Assembly: GCA_900539655.1 (NCBI GenBank) | Contig: UQCR01000083.1 | Location: forward strand, 1-31,169 | Length of the DNA stretch: 31,169 nucleotides | Direction: 5' to 3' | Source: an uncultured Robinsoniella sp. | GTDB lineage: Bacteria; Bacillota; Clostridia; Lachnospirales; Lachnospiraceae | Part shown: piece after piece, positions 22,843 through 31,068 of the stretch | How positions within the stretch are numbered: the first letter of the stretch is position 1 | Layout: each line of letters starts with the position of its first letter | Program-made: the position numbers and the translations under genes | The notes under the pieces: model-generated | What the model saw: the letters and a program-made list of their open reading frames with translations, nothing else | Told to the model about the DNA's origin: nothing | The model's database searches: none

Positions 22843-25680
22843 ATGGAAATTTCATTATCGAATCTTAATTGGCAGGTCAAAGGTTATTGGCCATATGTGC
22901 CAGTCAAAGAAAAAAGCATGGAAACAGGCCAGACACTCCATGGTGTTACACCATGGATAGAAGCAAAAGTCCCCGGGGGCGTTCACTATGACCTGTGGAA
23001 AGCAGGATACATCGAAAACCCTTACTACGCCCGGAACAGCCTGAATTGTGAATGGGTGGAAAACCGTTGGTGGATGTACCGCACAGAGTTTGGTTCACAT
23101 CTGGCAGATACCGGTTCCGGGGAACATGCAAAAGGCAGAGATCTGATGGCAGAAAGAGTATTTCTGGTATTTAAAGGTCTGGATTATGAAGCGATGATCT
23201 ATGTGAATGACGAACTGCTTGGCACCCACAAGGGGATGTATGAACACAAGAGATTTGACCTCACCGGTAAAATAAAGGAAAAAAATAAACTGGTTGTAAT
23301 ATTCAAAGGCATACCTTCTGAAATGGGACAGATTGGATATACCTCGGCTACATCCACCCAGAAAAGCAGATTTAACTATAAATGGGATTTTTCCACCCAT
23401 CTGGTTAATATTGGTTTCTGGCAGGATGTGGTGCTGGATATTATAGAGGAAGCGGTAGTAGAAGATTTATTTATTCGAACGGACATTGAAGGTGATAAGG
23501 GAAGGATCCGTATATCAGGAAAAGTATGCGACATGCCAAACAGCAAATATGCCGGAAAACGATATCTGAGAGTCTGTATCGAATCGCCTGAGGACCTAAG
23601 CTGCCGTGATGTAAAATGGATGCGGGCAATGGATGCACGGATACCGGAACAAACAAATGTACTGACCGGAGTAATTAAAGAGGACTCAACAGCCGGGGGT
23701 GAAGCAGCAAGGATAGAAACAGCCGTAGATGAAGTTGAAAGGATAGAAACAGCCGTGGATGAAGCAGTCAGAGTTGGAGTAGCTGGGAGCAAAACGGCAA
23801 GAATGGAAACCGTCCGCCTGAACGCCGACGGAAGTTTTGACCAGGTAATTGTAATTCCACATCCTCAGTTATGGTATCCTAATGGTGACGGGGGACAACC
23901 CCTCTATCCGGTTACATGCAGTATCTGCGATGGAGAAGACCGGGTTATATACGCGGTTACAAAACACGTAGGAATCCGTTCTTTTGCATATGCCCATAAT
24001 GAAAGAGAGCACAACGGTGCACTGCCATATACATTCGTTGTAAATGGAAAGAAAACGTTTGTGAAAGGAGTTAATATAACTCCACTGGATCATATTTATG
24101 GCAATGTAACCAGAAGCCAGTATGAATATTTGATTACATCAATGGTAAATGCCGGAGTAAATATGGTACGGGTATGGGGCGGAGGACTGATAGAGAAGGA
24201 AATATTCTACGATCTCTGCGACGAAAACGGTATCTTGATCTGGCAGGAATTTATCCAGTCCAGTTCAGGGATTGATAATAAGCCCTGCGAGGAAGAGAAG
24301 TTCCTGAAGCTCCTGGAGGCAAATGCAAAAGCAGCGGTGTTAGAGAAGCGCAATCATACTGCACTGATGGTATACAGCGGCGGAAATGAGTTGATGGAAG
24401 AAGCAGACAGGCCCGTCTCCATATCCAATAAAAATATATCCATGCTGAAATCAATTGTTGAAGCTTACGATGGAACCCGTCTGTTTCTGCCGACATCCGC
24501 TTCCGGACCCCGGGAATTTATCACCAGAGAAAAAGGCGTCAGCCATGATGTGCATGGAAACTGGAGATATGAGGGAAATCCGGAGCACTATGAATTGTAT
24601 GGACAGTCTGATAACCTGTTCCACAGTGAATTCGGTATGGATGGCACCAGCAGTGTAAAAAGTCTAAAGAAGTTTCTTCCGGAAGAGTCCAGAAAACCCA
24701 CGCTTATGTCCGGGGATCTGAACTGGCAGCATCATGGTGAATGGTGGGGAACGTATCTGCGGGACGTGGAGATGTTCGGTGAGATCGAAAAAACAAAGCA
24801 GAACCTGATGCTTTTTACAAAATGCAGCCAGTTTATGCAGTCTGAGGGACTTCGTTTTATGATTGAAGCAGACAGAAGACGAGCATTTCAGAACAGCGGT
24901 ACGATTATCTGGCAGCTCAATGAGCCATGGCCCAATGCATCCTGCACTAGCCTTATGGACTATTTTGGAGAAACCAAATCGGCATATTATCAGGTGAAAA
25001 GAGCGTATGAAAGACAGCATATTTCCATGGGATATCAGAAATTAAATTATGCTCCGGGAGAAAAAATTACAGAGGATATCATAGTATCCAATTCCGGGGA
25101 AGGTTTTCCTGCTGAAGCAGAGGTACTGGTGCGAAGGCTATCCGGGGAAGGGATTTCAAGAGTTATTTTAAACGGAGATATCCCTAAAAACAGTTCTGTT
25201 GTTATGGGAAAAGCTTCTTTTCATGCACCCAAAGAGCCTGGTATCTTCTTTGTTACCATAAGGCTGCAAAGGGACGGCAGGTCCATATCGGAGAATACCT
25301 ATACCTTCAGCAGCCTGGGGAAAGACATATTAATGCCTCTTCGGTGCAGTAGAGGAGAGGTTAAAGTGCTGCATGAGGAACAAAATGGATTACCGGATGG
25401 CAGAGTGGAAAAGACAATTGTAATAAAAAATACCGGAAAGGAAGCGGCAGCAGAGGTTGGAATAGAATTGGTGAGAGATGACTACTATCTCTTAGGCACA
25501 GACAATGATGTATTGCTGTTCCCTGGGGAAGAAAAAAGATTGTATTTCTTGCTGATTCCGAAAATTGCCGGTACCTTTTTGGAAGTGGAAAACTATAAGG
25601 ATGAGAAAAACATGTCTGATCACAACCAAAACAAAGTGGATGACAGGGAAAATTGGGATGTGAGAGTTACGGTGCTATAG
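22843..25680 (+). CDS. Glycoside hydrolase family 2 beta-mannosidase
   Basis: A 945-residue, retaining beta-mannosidase that removes terminal beta-mannose from oligosaccharides. The N-terminal jelly-roll domain has the mannosidase-type signature VPGGVHYDLWKAGYIENPYY...WVENRWWMYRTEF, like animal beta-mannosidases and unlike LacZ or glucuronidases. The barrel (about 400-740) holds acid/base Glu516 in SGGNELMEE and nucleophile Glu596 in FHSEFGMDG; C-terminal beta domains follow. No signal peptide, so cytoplasmic. An insertion between the first and second beta domains (about 288-325) is low complexity and contains a perfect-length 30-bp tandem duplication. AGGAGGG lies seven bases before the ATG. 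Together with the GH38 enzymes it could strip N-glycan cores or mannan side chains. Confidence 0.93.
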   Translation: MEISLSNLNWQVKGYWPYVPVKEKSMETGQTLHGVTPWIEAKVPGGVHYDLWKAGYIENPYYARNSLNCEWVENRWWMYRTEFGSHLADTGSGEHAKGRDLMAERVFLVFKGLDYEAMIYVNDELLGTHKGMYEHKRFDLTGKIKEKNKLVVIFKGIPSEMGQIGYTSATSTQKSRFNYKWDFSTHLVNIGFWQDVVLDIIEEAVVEDLFIRTDIEGDKGRIRISGKVCDMPNSKYAGKRYLRVCIESPEDLSCRDVKWMRAMDARIPEQTNVLTGVIKEDSTAGGEAARIETAVDEVERIETAVDEAVRVGVAGSKTARMETVRLNADGSFDQVIVIPHPQLWYPNGDGGQPLYPVTCSICDGEDRVIYAVTKHVGIRSFAYAHNEREHNGALPYTFVVNGKKTFVKGVNITPLDHIYGNVTRSQYEYLITSMVNAGVNMVRVWGGGLIEKEIFYDLCDENGILIWQEFIQSSSGIDNKPCEEEKFLKLLEANAKAAVLEKRNHTALMVYSGGNELMEEADRPVSISNKNISMLKSIVEAYDGTRLFLPTSASGPREFITREKGVSHDVHGNWRYEGNPEHYELYGQSDNLFHSEFGMDGTSSVKSLKKFLPEESRKPTLMSGDLNWQHHGEWWGTYLRDVEMFGEIEKTKQNLMLFTKCSQFMQSEGLRFMIEADRRRAFQNSGTIIWQLNEPWPNASCTSLMDYFGETKSAYYQVKRAYERQHISMGYQKLNYAPGEKITEDIIVSNSGEGFPAEAEVLVRRLSGEGISRVILNGDIPKNSSVVMGKASFHAPKEPGIFFVTIRLQRDGRSISENTYTFSSLGKDILMPLRCSRGEVKVLHEEQNGLPDGRVEKTIVIKNTGKEAAAEVGIELVRDDYYLLGTDNDVLLFPGEEKRLYFLLIPKIAGTFLEVENYKDEKNMSDHNQNKVDDRENWDVRVTVL
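23710..23769 (+). repeat. 30-bp in-frame tandem duplication in the beta-mannosidase gene
   Basis: Two 30-base units (23710-23739 and 23740-23769) agree over their first 25 or more bases except one A/G change. They encode the 10-residue repeat RIETAVDE(V/A)(E/V), in a linker between beta domains. Confidence 0.85.
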
Positions 25681-25722
25681 AGCCTTTATAACTTTACAGA
25701 TCCGACTGGAAAGGGGTAGAAG

Positions 25723-27798
25723 ATGAATCTGGGTATAAAAAATATACAACTGAGAACCCGATGTCAGAAATCAGGAGAACATGTGTGGAAGCATGCCGGT
25801 ATAAGTGAACGGGATGGAAAGCAGATCTATTTATTTGAAGAAGAAAAAGGGAAGGCTGAGGTTACAATTCAAAAGAGGGGGAAAGTTTTATCAGGCTTTT
25901 TGAACCTTGAACTGGTGAATCAGCCTTTTCGGGAAAATGATAACCTGGATCTTTCTGAGCCGGTTGCATTGGAAATAGAGTTAGAGCAGAATCCCAGGAA
26001 TGTCACAGCCCTGTATCTGCACCGTGACTGGTGGACCAGACCGGAATTCACAGATGATATTGGTAGAATTCCGGACAGAACCCAATCCCTGTTTATGGAA
26101 TATGAAGATGGGGCAGGATATCTGCTTCCTCTCTCAGGAACCCATTATAAAACATACGCAAAGGGAGAAAAGAATGGTATTCTCACATTGACGATGACAG
26201 CCTATATGGCTGGAATAAATCAGTTGTGTGAACCGGTATTTCTGATGACAGTGGAGCAGGAACTTTATTCTGCAATAAACTGCGCATTCCATGAAGTTGT
26301 AAAATTAAAGGGAATACCGGATAAGTCACATAAAGATTATCCGGAGATGTTTGAGTACCTGGGATGGTGCAGCTGGGATGCTTTCTATACAGATATTTCT
26401 GAGGAGAAAGTAAAGGAAAAGGCAAAAGAGTTAAAAGAAAAAAATGTTCCGGCAAGATGGATGCTGATGGATGACGGGTGGCTGGCTGTCCATGACCAGC
26501 GGCTTTACAGTCTGGCACCGGAGACAGAGAAATTCCCCCGGGGATTTTTAGAAATGACGTCTGAAGTCAAAAGCAGCACTGATATTAAATGGTTTGGTGT
26601 CTGGCATGCCTTTGGGGGCTACTGGGGAGGCATTGAGCCGGGAAGCCCTGCTGCAGAGGAAGAAAAGGAGAATTTGTTTGTTACTGCAAATGGAAAACTG
26701 CTGCCATATCCGGAAGCGGAGCGGGGATATGGGTTCTTCCGGGATTGGTATGAACTTCTTCGGAGGGACGGTATTGATTTTGTAAAGGTAGACGGGCAAA
26801 GTGCCGTCAAGAATTATTATGAAAATAGCAAACCAGTTCCTGAGGCAGCAGCACAGATGCATATGGCACTGGAAGGAGCAGCAGCGGCATATATGGGAGG
26901 AAGACTGATTAACTGTATGGGGATGGCAATGGAAAATATCTTAGGCCGGCAGGGATCTGCAATATCCCGCAACAGTGATGATTTTGTTCCTGACAAGGGA
27001 GATGGGTTTAAGGAGCACCTACTGCAAAATGCATACAATGCGTTATATCATGATGAGTTATATTATCTGGACTGGGATATGTTCTGGACTTCCCATAAAG
27101 ATGCAGGGAAGCATGGTTTATTAAGGGCAGTCAGCGGAGGCCCTGTATATTTCAGTGATCGTATTGGGGAAACGGATAAAAAAGCAGTAGAGCCATTAGT
27201 GTATCAGGATGGCAGAATATTACGAATGGACCGGGGTGCCAAACCATCACCGGATTGTATCTTTATAAATCCACAAAAGTCAGGACTCTGTAAGCTTACC
27301 AATGTGGCAGGATGCGGGGAAGTGACCAAAGCAGGAGTGATTGCAGCATTTAATATCGCCTCCGGCAGACAGATAGGTACAATATCACCATCGGATATCT
27401 ATGATCTTAAGGGAAAACGGTTCCTGGTATATGATTACTTCCATGAAAAAGCCATGTTAATGGAGAGAGAGCAGAAAACAGAAATATCCGTGGAAACAGA
27501 TGGTGCAGCATTTTACCTGATACTGCCATATCAGGAGGATGTTATTTTCTGCGGACTATTAGATAAATATATTAGCTTTCACCCAATAGTAGAAGTGAAG
27601 CATGAGACACATACGGCAATAGCAATCTTAAAACAGGGTGGAAAAGCTGCGTTTTATTCGGAAAAAATAATAGAAAAAGTTCTGCTAAATGGAAAAGACA
27701 AAACGGGTGAACTGGAACGTAAGGGATATATGTATCAGATTGATTGCGCGGAGGAAACGGGAAGTGTAGTATTGATGATTCAAACAGAGGATGCTTAA
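25723..27798 (+). CDS. Sip1-related (GH36-like) alpha-galactosidase
   Basis: A 691-residue glycosidase of the Sip1/raffinose synthase-like group of GH36, expected to release alpha-linked galactose (less likely to transfer it). After an N-terminal beta domain (about 1-210) the barrel starts at YLGWCSWDAFYTDISEEKV. The nucleophile is Asp357 in DFVKVDGQ and the acid/base lies in RNSDDF (Asp419/Asp420), both fitting the KVDxQ and RxSDD patterns of this group. A short C-terminal beta domain follows. No signal peptide. AAAGGGG lies before the ATG. With the sucrose phosphorylase two genes on, it would let the cell use raffinose-type sugars; with the beta-mannosidase, it could remove galactose side groups from galactomannan oligosaccharides. 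Confidence 0.85.
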   Translation: MNLGIKNIQLRTRCQKSGEHVWKHAGISERDGKQIYLFEEEKGKAEVTIQKRGKVLSGFLNLELVNQPFRENDNLDLSEPVALEIELEQNPRNVTALYLHRDWWTRPEFTDDIGRIPDRTQSLFMEYEDGAGYLLPLSGTHYKTYAKGEKNGILTLTMTAYMAGINQLCEPVFLMTVEQELYSAINCAFHEVVKLKGIPDKSHKDYPEMFEYLGWCSWDAFYTDISEEKVKEKAKELKEKNVPARWMLMDDGWLAVHDQRLYSLAPETEKFPRGFLEMTSEVKSSTDIKWFGVWHAFGGYWGGIEPGSPAAEEEKENLFVTANGKLLPYPEAERGYGFFRDWYELLRRDGIDFVKVDGQSAVKNYYENSKPVPEAAAQMHMALEGAAAAYMGGRLINCMGMAMENILGRQGSAISRNSDDFVPDKGDGFKEHLLQNAYNALYHDELYYLDWDMFWTSHKDAGKHGLLRAVSGGPVYFSDRIGETDKKAVEPLVYQDGRILRMDRGAKPSPDCIFINPQKSGLCKLTNVAGCGEVTKAGVIAAFNIASGRQIGTISPSDIYDLKGKRFLVYDYFHEKAMLMEREQKTEISVETDGAAFYLILPYQEDVIFCGLLDKYISFHPIVEVKHETHTAIAILKQGGKAAFYSEKIIEKVLLNGKDKTGELERKGYMYQIDCAEETGSVVLMIQTEDA

Positions 27799-27830
27799 AT
27801 TTAGGCTCTGGAGACGGAGGGAGGAATATT

Positions 27831-28421
27831 GTGTATTCAGAAGAAAAAAATGCATTGGCAGATATCTGCCATATGCTCTATCAGCGTCAATTAGTAACTG
27901 CTTGTGACGGAAATATCAGCAGCAAGGTATCCAAAGACCATATATTACTCACACCTTCAGGGATGAATAAAGGATTATTGCTACCGGAAAATATAATGGT
28001 ACTGGATTTGTCAGGAAACACTGTAGAAGGAAACGGACGTGCATCAAAAGAATATCCGATGCATCAACTGATCTATCAGATGAGGCCGGATGTAAATGCA
28101 GTGATACATACACACCCGGTATACGCAACCGCGTTTGCCCTTGCAGGAATAAACATTCCCGATAATTATCTGATAGAAACCAGAATGATGCTGCCTGACA
28201 TTGCACTCGCAGAATACGCGCCGCCAGGTACGCAGGCTCTGGCAGAGGCGATCAGGCCCCATGTGCCTTTATCTAATGCGGTTCTGCTTAAAAACCATGG
28301 AGCTTTAACCTATGGAAAAGATCTGACAGATGCTTATAATAAAATGGAAGTTTTGGAAAGTATAGCAAAGACTATCATTATGTCAAGGATATTGGGTGAG
28401 CCCCAAATGATTCCCGGTTAG
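27831..28421 (+). CDS. Class II aldolase, L-fuculose-phosphate aldolase type
   Basis: A 196-residue zinc-dependent class II aldolase/epimerase (FucA, AraD, RhaD family). The metal and catalytic residues are Glu74 in SKEYPMH, His93 and His95 in IHTHPVYATAF, and His156 in LKNHGAL, matching E. coli FucA spacing (73, 92, 94, 155) shifted by one. The substrate-binding GNIS and TPSG elements are near residues 26-45. The start is GTG, with GGAGGGAGGAA about five bases upstream; an open frame going back into the previous gene is rejected. It would split a ketose 1-phosphate into dihydroxyacetone phosphate and an aldehyde. No fucose or rhamnose isomerase is nearby, so it may instead take tetronate-derived or tagatose-like phosphates. 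Confidence 0.88.
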   Translation: MYSEEKNALADICHMLYQRQLVTACDGNISSKVSKDHILLTPSGMNKGLLLPENIMVLDLSGNTVEGNGRASKEYPMHQLIYQMRPDVNAVIHTHPVYATAFALAGINIPDNYLIETRMMLPDIALAEYAPPGTQALAEAIRPHVPLSNAVLLKNHGALTYGKDLTDAYNKMEVLESIAKTIIMSRILGEPQMIPG

Positions 28422-28450
28422 GCTTGGAAGAAAGAAGAAAGGAAGCCACT

Positions 28451-28499
28451 TGCAGTCAGGCTGCATATTATGTGGCAGTATAGCAGTCCGTCTGCTATA
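28451..28499 (+). promoter_or_regulatory. Two hairpins in the sucrose phosphorylase leader
   Basis: TGCAG/CTGCA (28451-28465, loop TCAGG) and TATAGCAG/CTGCTATA (28479-28499, loop TCCGT) lie between a strong AAAGGAAG site (about 28437-28444) and the likely ATG at 28516. They may affect start choice or translation. Confidence 0.55.
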
Positions 28500-28515
28500 T
28501 GCAATGGGTATAAAA

Positions 28516-29949
28516 ATGAATAATAAAATAATGCTGATTACCTATGCGGACAGCTTTGGTAAGAATTTAAAAGAATTAAAAGAGATGCTGGATAAATACT
28601 TTTCCAGAGAAATAGGCGCGGTTCATATTCTGCCGTTTTTTCCTTCCACCGGGGACAGAGGATTCGCACCTACTACCTACGAGGAAGTGGATCCGGCATT
28701 TGGCACTTGGGATGATATTCATGCATTGTCGGAGCATTATGAGCTAATGTTTGATTTTATGATTAACCATTTATCCAGACAATCCGCTGAGTTCCGGGAT
28801 TTTGTAGAAAAACATGATAAATCGCAATATAAGGATATGTTTATTCGTTTCAGTGAATTTTGGCCGGGGGGCGAACCTTCGCCCGAAGATGTTGCAATGC
28901 TGAATAAAAGGAAAAACCATGCTCCCTGCGAGGACATTGCTTTTCATGACGGAACCCATGAAAAAATCTGGTGTACTTTCAGCGAAGAGCAAATGGATTT
29001 AAATATGGAATCCCCTGTTACCTGGGAATTTATTCAGCGCTCCCTTCGTTTTCTGATGAATAACGGTGGTTCTTTGATTCGCCTGGATGCATTTGCATTT
29101 GCCACGAAAAAATATAAGACTTCCTGTTTTTTTATTGAGCCAGAGATGTGGGAACTTATGGAACGGGTACAAAGGATTCTGGACGAAAAGCAGATTCCCA
29201 TGCTTCCTGAAATACATGACCACTATAAAGTGCAGATGAAGATTGCTGAAAAAGGATATGCTGTTTATGACTTTGCCCTGCCGGTTCTGTTACTGCATAC
29301 TCTCTATACAGGCAGTGCAAAGCGGTTAAAACAATGGTTTGATATCTGTCCCCGTAACCAGTATACTACGCTGGATACTCACGATGGAATCGGGACGGTG
29401 GATGTGGAAGACTTATTGACCAGCGAAGAGTTGGAGCAGGTAATCAAAACAACTGAAATGTTCGGTGCTAATTTTAAAATGGATTTCTCGGCTAAAGCAA
29501 ATGAGAAACCTGTTGTATACCAGATTAACTGCACTTATTATTCTGCACTGGATTGTAAAGATGATGCCTATCTGCTGGCGAGGGCTATTCAGTTCTTTGC
29601 ACCAGGCATCCCGCAAATCTACTATATGGGGCTGCTGGCAGGAGCGAATGATTACGAATTAATGAATAAAACAGATTTCCCAAGAAATATCAGCAGGCAT
29701 AACTATACAGTTTCTGAAGTGGAGAAAGAGGTGCAAAAGCCGGTTGTAAAAGAATTGTGCAGGCTTATGCGCATCAGAAATGAATACAAAGCATTTGATA
29801 ATGCATTTATATTAGAAGACACGGAAGATTCCAGATTGAGAATTATAAGGGAAAGCAATGGATGCAGAGCGGTACTGGATGCTGATCTTAAGACGATGAA
29901 ATTCAACATAAGCTGCGATGACAATTCTTATGATTATGTGAGCATGTAG
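28516..29949 (+). CDS. gtfA: Sucrose phosphorylase (GH13 subfamily 18)
   Basis: A 477-residue enzyme of the GH13_18 group, which uses phosphate to split sucrose into glucose 1-phosphate and fructose (some members act on glucosylglycerate or glucosylglycerol). Counting from the ATG at 28516, nucleophile Asp191 (IRLDAFAFATKK), acid/base Glu232 (LPEIHDHY) and stabiliser Asp290 (LDTHDGIGTVD) fall within one residue of D192, E232 and D290 of the Bifidobacterium adolescentis enzyme. That supports this start over the 28504 ATG or the 28450 TTG, although the best ribosome-binding site (AAAGGAAG) suits the TTG. The MINHLSRQS and NCTYYSAL segments are characteristic. It is the last gene of the operon and would keep the glucosyl bond energy after galactose removal from raffinose-like sugars. 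Specificity for sucrose is likely, not proven. Confidence 0.88.
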   Translation: MNNKIMLITYADSFGKNLKELKEMLDKYFSREIGAVHILPFFPSTGDRGFAPTTYEEVDPAFGTWDDIHALSEHYELMFDFMINHLSRQSAEFRDFVEKHDKSQYKDMFIRFSEFWPGGEPSPEDVAMLNKRKNHAPCEDIAFHDGTHEKIWCTFSEEQMDLNMESPVTWEFIQRSLRFLMNNGGSLIRLDAFAFATKKYKTSCFFIEPEMWELMERVQRILDEKQIPMLPEIHDHYKVQMKIAEKGYAVYDFALPVLLLHTLYTGSAKRLKQWFDICPRNQYTTLDTHDGIGTVDVEDLLTSEELEQVIKTTEMFGANFKMDFSAKANEKPVVYQINCTYYSALDCKDDAYLLARAIQFFAPGIPQIYYMGLLAGANDYELMNKTDFPRNISRHNYTVSEVEKEVQKPVVKELCRLMRIRNEYKAFDNAFILEDTEDSRLRIIRESNGCRAVLDADLKTMKFNISCDDNSYDYVSM

Positions 29950-30043
29950 TCTGGAGAACCGTCCCGCCGGGCTTTTTAAGTTGAGTGAAGCGCAGGGTGT
30001 GTATGCCAGGAGGTTTGGAAAATCTGAATGAGGGCATTTATCA

Positions 30044-30090
30044 AAAAAAGGTGGTTATCTATAATTTCTTTAATAGGTAACCGCCTTTTT
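30044..30090 (+). terminator. Operon terminator
   Basis: An approximately 18-bp stem, AAAAAGGTGGTTATCTAT against ATAGGTAACCGCCTTTTT, with two G-U pairs and a 10-base loop, ends in a T run. It is the strongest terminator in the window and closes the glycan operon after the sucrose phosphorylase gene. Confidence 0.9.
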
Positions 30091-30345
30091 ACTGATTAAA
30101 ATTATAATATTATGGTAAAAAGATGTAAGAGAAACAGAAATCTACGACATGATAATAAAATGACTTAAAAATGAAAGGAAATGATAAATATATAAAATAA
30201 AGCTTGATATTAAATGTGATTAAAGTTAAAATGATAATAATATGAAAATTAAATGATAATAAAATGACTATAATGTGAATGAGATGAATGACGTTATGGA
30301 AAGAAATTTATATTCTGTTTTTAATTTAAATAAGGAGACGAACCA
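30091..30345 (+). promoter_or_regulatory. AT-rich promoter region with repeated motif
   Basis: There is no coding frame. A promoter, TTGATA (30204-30209), 17-base spacer, TAAAAT (30227-30232), fits the next gene. ATGATAATAAAATGACT occurs at 30149-30165 and again at 30253-30269, with a related ATGATAATAATATGA at 30231-30245 overlapping the -10 element; these are candidate operator sites. A second TATAAT (30269-30274) lacks a good -35. AAGGAG at about 30331 is the ribosome-binding site of the following gene. Confidence 0.55.
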
Positions 30346-31068
30346 ATGAAACTAATGAATCATCTTTATATGGTGGCAGGCGTATCTCTGTCACATCCCT
30401 TTGATGCTACAGCATATCTGATTGAAGGGGATTCTGGCCTTTATCTACTGGACTGCGGTACACCAAATGGATTTGCTCAGGTTGTTGAAAATATTAGATC
30501 ACTTGGATTTGACCCGGGCGAAATTCGTTGTATTTATGGAACTCACGGACATTATGACCATGTTGGAGCGGCGGCATTATTTCAGAAAAAATACAGATGC
30601 CGTCTAATGATACATGAAGCAGATGCCTGGCAGGTGGAAACAGGTGACCCTGTTCTGACCACAGCAGAATTACTTTACGGAAATCCGTTCCCGGCGTGCA
30701 ACGTGGATGGATTTGTAAAGGATGGTGAGCTGATTAACTTTGGTAACCAGATTTCAATGTGTGTGATACATACGCCAGGACATACCAGGGGGAGCGTCTG
30801 CTATGCCATGGATTGTGGAGGTTATCAATTTTTAATTGCAGGGGATACAATTTGGGGCGGCTATAGTGAGCAGATTGGGTCTGATGCAAAACTATGGATG
30901 GAGAGTCTGGATAAGCTTACCACCATGCACTTTGACGGCTTTAGTTTCGGACATGTGGGGGCGAATGTCATTGCAGATGCGGACAGAAGAATAATGGATG
31001 CCAGGCGGCAGTTCGGAGTGTATTATAATCCCTGGTTTAAGGTTATGAAGGAGGACTTTCGCTACTAG
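30346..31068 (+). CDS. Metallo-beta-lactamase-fold hydrolase
   Basis: A 240-residue MBL-fold metalloprotein, probably a small-molecule or thioester/lactone hydrolase. The di-metal site is complete: THGHYDHVG (H-x-H-x-D-H) near residues 66-74, His in IHTPGHTRGS, Asp in IAGDTIWGG, and the final His in SFGHVGAN. It lacks a signal peptide and shows no glyoxalase II or RNase J extra domains. AAGGAG about ten bases upstream sets the start. It is cut off from the glycan operon by a strong terminator and has its own promoter, so it is not necessarily part of the pathway, though a sugar-lactone substrate would make sense in this setting. Confidence 0.88.
   Translation: MKLMNHLYMVAGVSLSHPFDATAYLIEGDSGLYLLDCGTPNGFAQVVENIRSLGFDPGEIRCIYGTHGHYDHVGAAALFQKKYRCRLMIHEADAWQVETGDPVLTTAELLYGNPFPACNVDGFVKDGELINFGNQISMCVIHTPGHTRGSVCYAMDCGGYQFLIAGDTIWGGYSEQIGSDAKLWMESLDKLTTMHFDGFSFGHVGANVIADADRRIMDARRQFGVYYNPWFKVMKEDFRY

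Noticed and set aside
29961..29977. Short GC-rich stem followed by T residues after the sucrose phosphorylase gene
   Set aside because: The stem is only about three to four base pairs; the real terminator is the long hairpin at about 30044-30090.
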